NCBI GenBank assembly: GCA_902492545.1
Contig: CABULX010000002.1
Coordinates: forward strand, 1-42,127
Direction: 5' to 3'
Source of the DNA: an uncultured Collinsella sp.
Lineage (GTDB): Bacteria > Actinomycetota > Coriobacteriia > Coriobacteriales > Coriobacteriaceae
Length of the DNA: 42,127 nucleotides
Numbering within the stretch: position 1 is the stretch's first letter; every line of letters starts with the position of its first letter. The notes under the pieces were generated by a model, which made no database searches, was not told where the DNA came from, and saw nothing but the letters and a program-made list of their open reading frames with translations. The translations under genes were made by a program, and so were the position numbers. Below, piece after piece: positions 23,759 to 30,818 of this stretch.

Positions 23759-25120
23759 ATGTCAGACCCAACGTTTATGGCTGATCCCACCAGGCTGGTC
23801 ATCGCCGCCATCGTGGGCATCGCGCTGCTGCTTGCGCTCATCATTAAGTTCAAGCTGCACCCCGTGCTTTCGATGATGGTCTCGGCGCTCGCGATCGGCA
23901 TCGGCGCCGGTATGCCACTCGACCTGGTGGCGGACACCGTCACCAAGGGCGTGGGTACCACGCTGCAAAACATCGCCCTGCTCATTGGCCTGGGTTCGAT
24001 GTTTGGTCAGATTCTTGAGGAGAGCGGCGGCGCCAAGAAGATTGCCCAGACCTTCATCGATACCTTTGGACAGGGTCATTCCAGCTGGACGCTGGGCATT
24101 ACCGGTCTGGTTATCGGCACTACGGTGTTCTTTGAGGCCGGCGTGGTCGTTTTGATTCCGCTTGCGTTTAGCGTGGCATCCCAGACCAAAAAGTCGACGC
24201 TCTACTACGGCATCGCGCTACTCGCGGGACTTGCCGCTGGCTATGCGTTTGTGCCGCCATCGGCCGGGTCGGTTTTGGTCGCCGGCACGCTCGGTGTCGA
24301 CCTGGGCACCATGATCCTCGTCGGTATCCCCAGCGCCTTCATCGCCATGGCGATTGCCGGCGTCATCTGGGGCCGCAACGTGGGCGGTCGCATTTTTACC
24401 GATGTTCCGGAGCACTTTACCTCTGCCGAGGGTGCGAGCGACGAAAAGGAGCTTCCCTCCTTTGGCATGGTGCTTGCCATCGTGCTCACGCCGCTTTGTC
24501 TGATTTTGCTGGGCACGTTGTCCTCTTATATCCCCATGCCCGCCGAGCTCGCCTCGATTCTCGCCTTCCTGGGCAAGCCGTTCGTCGCTTTGACGCTCGC
24601 CACGCTCGTCGCGATGTATCTGCTGGGCGCGCGCCGCGGCTACTCCGGCGCCGAGCTCAAGGCCCTGCTCGACCGCTCTCTTAAGCCCGTCGGCATGATC
24701 TTGCTGGTTATTGCCTGTGGCGGCGTCATTCGCTGGATGCTGCAAGACTGCGGCTTGGGCCAGGTTATCGGCCCTATGCTCGAGGCCTCACCGCTGCCTT
24801 TGGTGGTCGTTGCCTTTTTGATTGCCGTCATGGTGCGTGCCTCTGTCGGCAGCTCCATCGTCGCTATGACCATGGCATCGGGCATTATGGCCGCCATGCC
24901 TGCGGTCGCTGGTGCTTCGGTGCTCATGCGTGCCGCTATCTGTCTTGCAATTTGCGGCGGCGCCACAGCCCTCTCGCACGTCAACGATGCCGGTTTTTGG
25001 ATGTGCTCCTCGTTCCTGGAGATTGACGAGAAGACCACCCTCAAGTCCTGGACCGTTATGGAGACGCTCATCGGCCTTTCGGGTCTTGCCTGCGCCCTGG
25101 TGATTTCGTTCTTCGCCTAG
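23759..25120 (+). CDS. gntP: GntP-family gluconate (sugar acid):H+ symporter
   Basis: The 453-residue protein is hydrophobic throughout, with about 12-14 membrane spans. It carries GntP-family stretches: an N-terminal KFKLHPVLSMMVSALAIGI, LIGLGSMFGQILEESGGA and TALSHVNDAGFW near the C-terminus. The family carries gluconate and related aldonates or deoxy-acids. GGAGG at 23750-23754 sets ATG 23759. It is followed by a sugar-acid dehydratase on the same strand and controlled by the divergent GntR protein, so a gluconate-like acid feeding KDG is the simplest reading. Confidence 0.9.
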   Translation: MSDPTFMADPTRLVIAAIVGIALLLALIIKFKLHPVLSMMVSALAIGIGAGMPLDLVADTVTKGVGTTLQNIALLIGLGSMFGQILEESGGAKKIAQTFIDTFGQGHSSWTLGITGLVIGTTVFFEAGVVVLIPLAFSVASQTKKSTLYYGIALLAGLAAGYAFVPPSAGSVLVAGTLGVDLGTMILVGIPSAFIAMAIAGVIWGRNVGGRIFTDVPEHFTSAEGASDEKELPSFGMVLAIVLTPLCLILLGTLSSYIPMPAELASILAFLGKPFVALTLATLVAMYLLGARRGYSGAELKALLDRSLKPVGMILLVIACGGVIRWMLQDCGLGQVIGPMLEASPLPLVVVAFLIAVMVRASVGSSIVAMTMASGIMAAMPAVAGASVLMRAAICLAICGGATALSHVNDAGFWMCSSFLEIDEKTTLKSWTVMETLIGLSGLACALVISFFA

Positions 25121-25228
25121 TTCGCGTAGCTGAGCATCTTTCGCCGAGTGCATCGCCCGGTACCCATTTACACCTGATTCATTAACCAACGATTGGTACA
25201 ACCGTTTAAATCAAAAGAGGAGAGCATC

Positions 25229-27007
25229 ATGGACGAGAAGACCAAGGCACAGATTCAGCAGGAGGCAGCCGACCTGGTTGCCAAGCTGCAGCCGCGTTCC
25301 GGCAAGTTCCGCACCATCAGCCCCGAGATGGACCCGCTGCGCTTGGGCTCTGGCTGGAGCATCGAAGACCTGGACAAGCCGCAGGTCATCATCGAGTCGA
25401 CCTTTGGCGATTCGCACCCGGGTTCTGCCGGCCTGTTCGAGCTGGTCGAGGAGGTCCGTGCTGGCGTTGCCGAGGCTGGCGGTCACGGTGCTCGTTACTT
25501 CTGCACCGATATCTGCGACGGTGAGGCCCAGGGTCACGATGGCATCAACTACTCGCTGCCCAGCCGCGACATGATCGCCAACATGATCGAGATCCATGCC
25601 AAGGCCACCCCGTTCGACGCCGGCGTCTTTGTCGCCAGCTGCGATAAGGGCCTGCCTGCGAACCTCATGGCCATGGGCCGCATCAACATCCCCTCCATCG
25701 TCGTTACCGGCGGTGTCATGGATGCCGGTCCCGATCTGTTGACCCTGGAGCAGCTCGGCGCGATTTCTGCCCGCTACGAGCGCGGCGAGATCTCCCGCGA
25801 GGAGCTTGAGTTTGCCAAGCACAACGCATGCCCCAGCTGCGGCGCCTGCTCTTTTATGGGCACCGCGTCGACCATGCAGGTTACCGCCGAGGCCCTGGGC
25901 CTTATGCTCCCCGGCACGGCCCTGCTGCCCGCAACCAGCTCCGATCTGCGTGAGTTTGCGCGCGAGGCCGGCCGTCAGTCCGTGTGGCTCTCCGAACACA
26001 ACCTGTGCCCGCGCGACATCGTGACCAAGGAGTCCTTCGAGAACCTCATTATGGTCCACGGTGCCATTTCGGGCTCCACCAACTCGCTGCTGCATATCCC
26101 CGCGATTGCCCGCGAGTTTGGCATCGAGATGTCCGCCGACGACTTCGATCGCCTGCACCGTGGCGCCCACTACCTGCTCAACGTTCGCCCCGCAGGTGAG
26201 TGGCCGGCGCAGTTCTTCTACTATGCGGGCGGCGTGCCGCGCATCATGGAGGAGATCAAGTCGATGCTCCACCTCGATGTCATGACCGTCACCGGCAAGA
26301 CCCTCGGCGAAAACCTCGAGGACCTTAAGAACAACGGCTACTACGAGAAGTGCGGCCGCTACTTGGAGAAGTGGAACCTCAAACGCGAGGACATCATTCG
26401 CCCGTTTGACCAGGCTTTTGGTACCGACGGCTCTATCGCCATCCTCCACGGCAACCTTGCCCCCGAGGGCGCCGTTGTCAAGCACACGGTTGTTCCGCGC
26501 GAGATGTTCCAGGCCACGCTTAAGGCGCGTCCGTTCGACTGCGAGGAGGACGCTATCCACGCCGTCCTGACGCACGAGGTCAAGCCCGGCGACGCCGTCA
26601 TCATTCGCTATGAGGGACCCAAGGGTTCCGGTATGCCCGAGATGTTCTACACCACCGAGGCTATCGCCAGCGATCCCGAGCTGGGTGCGAGCATTGCCCT
26701 GATCACCGATGGCCGCTTCTCCGGCGCCTCCAAGGGCCCGGCTATCGGTCACGTTTCGCCCGAGGCTGCCGTGGGCGGCCCGATTGCCCTGATCGAGGAA
26801 GGCGACCTGATCCAGATCAATAATCCCGAGCGCTCGCTGTCCATCGTGGGCATCGCCGGCAAGGAGATGGAGCCGGCCGAGGTCGACGCCGTCCTGGCCG
26901 AGCGTCGCGCCGCCTGGAAGCCTAAGGCTAATCGTTACGCCTCCGGCACGCTCAAGTTCTTTACCGAGCATGCAGTTTCCGCCATCCAGGGTGGCTATAT
27001 GGAGTAG
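25229..27007 (+). CDS. IlvD/Edd-family sugar-acid dehydratase
   Basis: The 592-residue protein belongs to the Fe-S dehydratases that include dihydroxy-acid, phosphogluconate, gluconate and pentonate dehydratases. It shows DICDGEAQGHDGINYS (94-109), the ligand C138 in SCDKGLPANLMAMGR, CPSCGACSFMGTAS (C201, C204, C207) and the C-terminal DGRFSGASKGPAIGHVSPEA. DGRFSGASKGPAIGH differs from the DGRFSGGTHG common in IlvD, and the usual PCN cysteine near residue 60 is replaced by HPGSAG. With gntP and gntR next door it probably makes KDG from gluconate or a related aldonate rather than branched-chain amino acid precursors. GAGGAG sets ATG 25229. A small inverted repeat ACCAACGATTGGT (25185-25197) lies in the spacer before it. 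Confidence 0.85.
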   Translation: MDEKTKAQIQQEAADLVAKLQPRSGKFRTISPEMDPLRLGSGWSIEDLDKPQVIIESTFGDSHPGSAGLFELVEEVRAGVAEAGGHGARYFCTDICDGEAQGHDGINYSLPSRDMIANMIEIHAKATPFDAGVFVASCDKGLPANLMAMGRINIPSIVVTGGVMDAGPDLLTLEQLGAISARYERGEISREELEFAKHNACPSCGACSFMGTASTMQVTAEALGLMLPGTALLPATSSDLREFAREAGRQSVWLSEHNLCPRDIVTKESFENLIMVHGAISGSTNSLLHIPAIAREFGIEMSADDFDRLHRGAHYLLNVRPAGEWPAQFFYYAGGVPRIMEEIKSMLHLDVMTVTGKTLGENLEDLKNNGYYEKCGRYLEKWNLKREDIIRPFDQAFGTDGSIAILHGNLAPEGAVVKHTVVPREMFQATLKARPFDCEEDAIHAVLTHEVKPGDAVIIRYEGPKGSGMPEMFYTTEAIASDPELGASIALITDGRFSGASKGPAIGHVSPEAAVGGPIALIEEGDLIQINNPERSLSIVGIAGKEMEPAEVDAVLAERRAAWKPKANRYASGTLKFFTEHAVSAIQGGYME

Positions 27008-27052
27008 CGCCCATGCGCATCAAATATCTCCTCTCATAGATGCGCGGCGCAA

Positions 27053-27087
27053 AGAGCCCCGAGCTCACACGAGCTCGGGGTTCTTTT
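27053..27087 (+). terminator. Rho-independent terminator after the dehydratase gene
   Basis: GAGCCCCGAGCTC pairs with GAGCTCGGGGTTC around a 4-nt loop, followed by TTTTCG. Confidence 0.85.
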
Positions 27088-27177
27088 CGTCTGGATTGCA
27101 GACGTATCGTCGGACGAAAGCACGTTGCGTCTAGGGAAAAAACGTACGAAAGCGCAATTTCATCCTTATTCCGAACG

Positions 27178-27236
27178 TAAAACAGACGAAAACCGTTTAC
27201 GTCTGCTTTAAATCCGTATGAAAACGGTTTTCGTCT
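27178..27236 (-). terminator. Terminator of the ATPase gene (minus strand)
   Basis: The 15-bp perfect arms 27184-27198 and 27222-27236 (AGACGAAAACCGTTT and its complement) are followed on the minus strand by TCTGTTTT. The surrounding 120 bp repeat short ACGAAA/GACG words, suggesting a composite repeat. Confidence 0.6.
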
Positions 27237-27255
27237 TGCAGGGCAGTTGCCGTTT

Positions 27256-28347
27256 CTACAGTTCAACTTCCAGTTCGGCTTTGTGCTCGTAGAGGTAGTC
27301 GCGCATGTAGGGGATGGCAAATGAGACCTTGCCGTACGAAGGAGCCTCGATAATCGATTCTCTTAACAGGCGGCTGCGGACGGAGCTCACCTGTTGAGGC
27401 GTTTTATTTAGGGCGTCGGCAACCATGCTGGTCGAGCTCGTCTGCCCCAAAGACGCCATGCTCAGCAGATAAGCGATGCACGTGGGCGGAATGCGCTGCA
27501 GCGCGGGCTCAATCACCATGGCGCAGAAGCGTTCGCGTGCCGTTGCGATGCCGCGCTCGGCTTCTTCTTCTCCAATAATCGGTGTATGTGCGCGTCTTGC
27601 CAACTGCCATGCGTAGTATCCAACGAGTTGGATCATGAAAGGATAACCTTGCGTTGCCTCGGCAAGTTGGCCGGCAATGCCTGGCTGCAACTCCATGCCA
27701 GACGCTTCAATGGTTTCCTCGAGGGAGTACGACACTTCGGTTACTGCCACAGCCTTCAGGTCAAAGGGGAGGGCACGGCGCAAAAACGTAAGTGTCTTTC
27801 CGTTGATGATGCTTTCAATCATCGAAGGCAGCCCCGCAAAAACAAAGGCGATATCAAGGTCTTCGCCGATAACCTGCTGAATCGCAATGGAGAGCGTTCG
27901 GACCTCATCGAGCTCTGCGTCTTGAACCTCGTCGAGAGTGATGAGCAGGCCATTTCCATTCTTGGATATTGTCTGTCTCATGGCGTCGCGTAGCGATGGA
28001 CCGATTCGCTCAATGTCTATGCTGCCGATGGATATGCCAGCTACGGTGGGCTCAAATCTGTCGTGTTTGGCCTGGAATTTGGGCTGCAGCTGTTCGAGAA
28101 TGCGTTGGCAAAGTCCCTCGGTTGCGACCTCTTTTATGACCGTCCAGCCACGGCTTTGCGCCAAACGTGAGCACTCGTCAAGGAGGACCGTCTTGCCCGT
28201 TCCACGGACGCCGGCTATGCGCATTAGGCGCCCAGGGGCACCAGGCCCGTTGGTGAGGCCTTCACTGAATTCTTCAAGTACATCTTCGCGGCCGATAATC
28301 GTGGGAGGTGTTTTACCTGCTGTGGGCTTAAAAGGGTTTGTTTGCAT
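27256..28347 (-). CDS. AAA-type ATPase with C-terminal winged helix, function unknown
   Basis: The 363-residue protein has Walker A GVRGTGKT (46-53), Walker B LLITLDE (134-140) followed by VQD, and a C-terminal region (about 290-363) that looks like a winged helix. The layout matches stand-alone STAND/archaeal-type ATPases often linked to mobile or defence contexts. The N-terminal FKPTAGKTPPTIIGREDVLEEF is typical of this group. ATG 28347 follows AAAGG by 8 bases; a GTG at 28356 is also possible. Six 10-bp direct repeats lie just upstream and may be its control region. No partner gene is adjacent, and no specific function can be given. Confidence 0.8.
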   Translation of the reverse strand: MQTNPFKPTAGKTPPTIIGREDVLEEFSEGLTNGPGAPGRLMRIAGVRGTGKTVLLDECSRLAQSRGWTVIKEVATEGLCQRILEQLQPKFQAKHDRFEPTVAGISIGSIDIERIGPSLRDAMRQTISKNGNGLLITLDEVQDAELDEVRTLSIAIQQVIGEDLDIAFVFAGLPSMIESIINGKTLTFLRRALPFDLKAVAVTEVSYSLEETIEASGMELQPGIAGQLAEATQGYPFMIQLVGYYAWQLARRAHTPIIGEEEAERGIATARERFCAMVIEPALQRIPPTCIAYLLSMASLGQTSSTSMVADALNKTPQQVSSVRSRLLRESIIEAPSYGKVSFAIPYMRDYLYEHKAELEVEL

Positions 28348-28366
28348 GTGAGCCACCTTTGCTCAA

Positions 28367-28425
28367 GATATAGCAAGATATAGCAAAGTATAGCAAAGTA
28401 TAGTGAGATATAGCAACGTATAGCG
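28367..28425. repeat. Tandem 10-bp direct repeats upstream of the ATPase gene
   Basis: About six consecutive decamers of the form TAGCAARNTA follow one another with almost no drift, 20 bp before the ATPase start. On the minus strand each contains TATA/TATACT, so they overlap possible -10 boxes. One-helical-turn spacing is typical of iteron-like protein binding arrays. Confidence 0.75.
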
Positions 28426-28546
28426 CTGTTTGCGGGTTCTTACGGTGGTGCTATTTCCCGAATGCCGCGCGCACAAAGCGCTGGTCAAACAGCTTGTTGG
28501 CAACTCACGAGGGCTCGGGGTGCCAATTTGGGATGGAGTAGTGCTG

Positions 28547-28708
28547 TGCCACGAATAGGGCCTATCTACTACGTTTAAGCCGCAGAGGTCAACCATAGCC
28601 GGCTTTTTCGAAAATCGACAAGCTGTCTACCTGCGGTTTTGTTTTCACGGTTTTCGGTATGGCCGAGGCTATCCGTGTTAACGTAGTAGATGGGCCACTT
28701 TTGTGGCA
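28547..28708. repeat. 162-bp element bounded by imperfect inverted repeats
   Basis: Left arm 28547-28578 and right arm 28678-28708 pair with a 12-bp exact core (ATCTACTACGTT) and matched TGCCAC/GTGGCA ends; about five mismatches and one bulge occur. A smaller nested pair (CCGCAG/CTGCGG) is inside. Together with the decamers it explains most of the 493-bp ATPase-GntR spacer. In the remaining part (28426-28546) nothing was recognised. Confidence 0.6.
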
Positions 28709-28734
28709 AGGGGGCCGATCTGCGGGCCAGGGTA

Positions 28735-28778
28735 GCTAAAAGAGCCCCGTCCCAAAAAGACTGATTGGGAGCTGGGGC
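28735..28778 (-). terminator. Minus-strand terminator-like hairpin without an obvious gene
   Basis: On the minus strand GCCCCAGCTCCCA pairs with GGGACGGGGCT and is followed by CTTTTAG. No minus-strand gene ends here, so it may be a relic. Confidence 0.4.
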
Positions 28779-28840
28779 GTGTCGATGCGATAGTATTGCA
28801 TGGTGGTATTCGACTAACCGAGGGTTTATCCGAGGGCTTT

Positions 28841-29533
28841 ATGGAACAGCACCAGCATTATCAGAGCCTGCAAGATCAGGCATACAACGCATTGCGCTCC
28901 AAGATTATCTATGCCGAGCTCAAGCCCGGCACGCGCCTTTCGGCGATTGGTCTGGAAAAGGAGACGGGAATCGGGCGCACGCCCATTCGCGAGTCATTTG
29001 TGCGCCTGCGTGAGCAGGAGCTGGTGGAAACGCGTCCCAAAAGCGGCACCTATGTCTCGAAAATCAGCATGGAGCGCGCCGAGAACGCCTGCTTTTTGCG
29101 CGAGAAGCTCGAGAGAAGCGTGCTTATTAAATGCTGTTCGGCCGCCTCGCCCGAGCAAAAGCAGCGGCTTGAGCAGATTCTTACCGAGTCCGAGTCGCTC
29201 GACCATGGCGAAACGCGCCGCTTCTTTGACCTGGATAACCTGTTCCATGAGACGTGTTTTGAGATTGCCGGTCGTCACATGTTGTGGGATTGGATGAAGA
29301 GCATCAACACACATTTTGAGCGATACAACTGGTTGCGTATGGTGTCGCAGGACCTGGATTGGGAGCCGATTCGTCGGCAGCATCGTCGGATTCTTGAGGC
29401 CATTAAGAGGGGCGATACCGACGCGGCGAGCTATCTGGCAGAGACGCACCTGCACCTGATGCCCGAGGAGCAGGGCCCGGTTATCGCCTTGCATCCCGAC
29501 TATTTTGAGCTGTCCAAAGACTCGTTCATCTAA
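28841..29533 (+). CDS. GntR/FadR-family transcriptional regulator (second)
   Basis: The 230-residue protein has a GntR winged helix (about residues 10-78; GIGRTPIRESFVRLREQELV and the wing PKSGTYVSKI). A helical FCD-type ligand domain follows, with DNLFHETCFEIAGRH carrying likely metal-binding Asp/His. ATG 28841 follows GAGGG; an in-frame ATG at 28796 lacks a ribosome site. It stands alone between repeats, with no divergent partner, and 390 bp of hairpins separate it from eda. Its target genes are unknown; control of the nearby kdgK-eda or of a distant locus is possible. Confidence 0.85.
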   Translation: MEQHQHYQSLQDQAYNALRSKIIYAELKPGTRLSAIGLEKETGIGRTPIRESFVRLREQELVETRPKSGTYVSKISMERAENACFLREKLERSVLIKCCSAASPEQKQRLEQILTESESLDHGETRRFFDLDNLFHETCFEIAGRHMLWDWMKSINTHFERYNWLRMVSQDLDWEPIRRQHRRILEAIKRGDTDAASYLAETHLHLMPEEQGPVIALHPDYFELSKDSFI

Positions 29534-29547
29534 TCAATCCCCATATA

Positions 29548-29613
29548 AGTTGCGGTGAAATAGGGACTGTTTTGCGGCCTAGGTGGCGCAACAGTCCCTA
29601 TTTCACCGCAACT
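29548..29613. repeat. 66-nt palindromic intergenic repeat, copy 3 (perfect arms)
   Basis: The 24-bp arms 29548-29571 and 29590-29613 are perfect complements around an 18-nt loop. The left arm is nearly the same as the copies at 18828 and 21746 (AGTTGCGGTGAAATAGGGAC). It follows the GntR stop by 14 bases. Confidence 0.85.
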
Positions 29614-29638
29614 GCGTTGGGGCGTAACCGGGGCACAA

Positions 29639-29709
29639 AGCTGCGGCGCCGCTTGGAGAAAATGACCGGAAGCAAGGGTCCGTTCCTCCAGACGGCGCCG
29701 CAGCTGTTT
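29639..29709 (+). terminator. Long hairpin followed by GTTTT, possible terminator
   Basis: Perfect 13-bp arms (AGCTGCGGCGCCG and its complement) enclose about 41 nt with a further short CTTGGAG/CTCCAG pairing, then GTTTT. The long loop makes terminator function uncertain. Confidence 0.45.
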
Positions 29710-29771
29710 TGGTGGCTCGGCTTTTGTCGATGTGGCTCAACTGGGCGCGGTTGCCAGCTGAGTATGCAAAG

Positions 29772-29864
29772 CGGCTCGGGGGCGTGTCGCTTCCGTCACG
29801 TTCTATCAGCATACAAGACGGTTTTGGTTCTTGTTCGTGACGGAAACGGCGCGCTTCCGAGCCG
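29772..29864. repeat. 29-bp imperfect inverted repeat
   Basis: Arms 29772-29800 and 29836-29864 pair over most of their length (exact TTCCGTCACG and CGGCTCGG-type ends; several G-U pairs). The right arm is followed by TTTTAAAAG. The 390-bp spacer between GntR and eda is thus filled with three hairpins and the eda terminator; no gene is supported there. Confidence 0.55.
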
Positions 29865-29865
29865 T

Positions 29866-29906
29866 TTTAAAAGAAAGGGGGCGAGGTCTAGGGCACGCCC
29901 CCTTTC
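29866..29906 (-). terminator. Rho-independent terminator of eda (minus strand)
   Basis: GAAAGGGGGCG (29873-29883) pairs with CGCCCCCTTTC (29896-29906); on the minus strand TTTT follows. Confidence 0.8.
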
Positions 29907-29923
29907 ACGATAGAGAGCTAAAC

Positions 29924-30565
29924 CTAGCCGCGGACCTTCTTGACGACGTCCATGGCCTCGCGGGCAATCTGCTCGACCTTGGAGAAGTCGCCGTCGGCAA
30001 ACAGGGCCGGCTTAACCATCCAGGTGCCACCGCAGGCGATGATGGCGGAGGAGCTCAGGTACTCCTCGACGTTGGCGGTGCTCACGCCGCCGGTAGGCAT
30101 AAAGCGGTGACCGACAAACGGAGCGGCGAGGGCCTTGATGGTGTTCAGGCCGCCATACTGGGACGCGGGGAAGAACTTGGTGACCTTGAGGCCCAGGTTC
30201 TCGGCTGCGGTGACCTCGGAGGGGGTCACGGTGCCGGGAAGGACGGGCAGGTCGATGTCGATGCAGTGCTTCACGACGTCCTCGTTGTAACCCGGGGAGA
30301 CGATGAACTTGGCACCGGCTGCGCGGGCCTGCTCAACCTGCTCGACGGTCAGGACAGTGCCGGCGCCAACGCACATCTCGGGCTCGGCCTCGGCCATAGC
30401 GGCGATGCACTCGGCGGCGCAGGCGGTGCGGAAGGTGACCTCGGCGGACTTCATGCCAGCTGCCATAAGGGCGTGGGCGAGCGGAGCGGCGTCCTCGACC
30501 TTGTCGAGCACAACGACCGGCACGATGCCCAGGGACTCAAGCGTGGTGTAGAACTGATCGAACAT
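29924..30565 (-). CDS. eda: 2-keto-3-deoxy-6-phosphogluconate (KDPG) aldolase
   Basis: Eda (EC 4.1.2.14) splits KDPG into pyruvate and glyceraldehyde 3-phosphate, the last step of the pectin and sugar-acid routes. The 213-residue TIM-barrel protein has IVPVVVLD (14-21), the catalytic Glu region EVTFRT (42-47), GAGTVLT (68-74) and the Schiff-base Lys K130 in VTKFFPA, with the phosphate-binding MPTGGVS later. ATG 30565 follows AAAGGA on the minus strand; the frame extends to 30610 without a ribosome site. It is downstream of kdgK on the same strand, with 253 bp of hairpins between them. Confidence 0.95.
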   Translation of the reverse strand: MFDQFYTTLESLGIVPVVVLDKVEDAAPLAHALMAAGMKSAEVTFRTACAAECIAAMAEAEPEMCVGAGTVLTVEQVEQARAAGAKFIVSPGYNEDVVKHCIDIDLPVLPGTVTPSEVTAAENLGLKVTKFFPASQYGGLNTIKALAAPFVGHRFMPTGGVSTANVEEYLSSSAIIACGGTWMVKPALFADGDFSKVEQIAREAMDVVKKVRG

Positions 30566-30615
30566 GATGTTCCTTTCGATGTGTGGCGCGCATGGGCGCG
30601 TGATTGCCAAATGTG

Positions 30616-30804
30616 CTGGTCAGGAGCCGATTTTGGATTGGTTATCGGAGGCACTGCTTGGGGTTCAAGCAATTCCAAAACCGGCTGCTCGACCAGTCAT
30701 GTAGGGAATGCCAGGCAAAACCGGAATGGGACTGGTGGTTTTGCCCGGCCGGAGGAATCGGGGAGCGGGCCGCAGGGGTATGGGATTGGAAAGCTGCGGC
30801 CCGC
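30616..30804. repeat. Three consecutive hairpins between kdgK and eda
   Basis: Hairpin A is 30616-30696 (arms about 25 nt, imperfect, CTGGTC...GACCAG). Hairpin B is 30710-30749 (13-bp GCCAGGCAAAACC stem). Hairpin C is 30765-30804 (11-bp perfect GCGGGCCGCAG stem). None has a good T tract on the minus strand. They could set the ratio of the two mRNA segments. No gene is supported in this spacer. Confidence 0.6.
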
Positions 30805-30818
30805 GGAATGGAGACGGA

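Noticed and set aside
25229..27007. Annotation as branched-chain dihydroxy-acid dehydratase IlvD
   Set aside because: The neighbours are gntP and gntR, and the signature motifs differ from IlvD, so a sugar-acid dehydratase fits better.
27100..27240. Repeated ACGAAA/GACG words as a possible CRISPR-like array
   Set aside because: Words are short, unevenly spaced and without regular spacers; a terminator hairpin explains most of them.
28367..28425. Decamer repeats as a replication origin
   Set aside because: No DnaA-type boxes, replication initiator or AT-rich unwinding region was seen nearby; a promoter-linked array is simpler.
29572..29913. A 113-codon plus-strand open frame before eda
   Set aside because: It runs through three hairpins and the eda terminator, has no ribosome site and looks like translated repeat.
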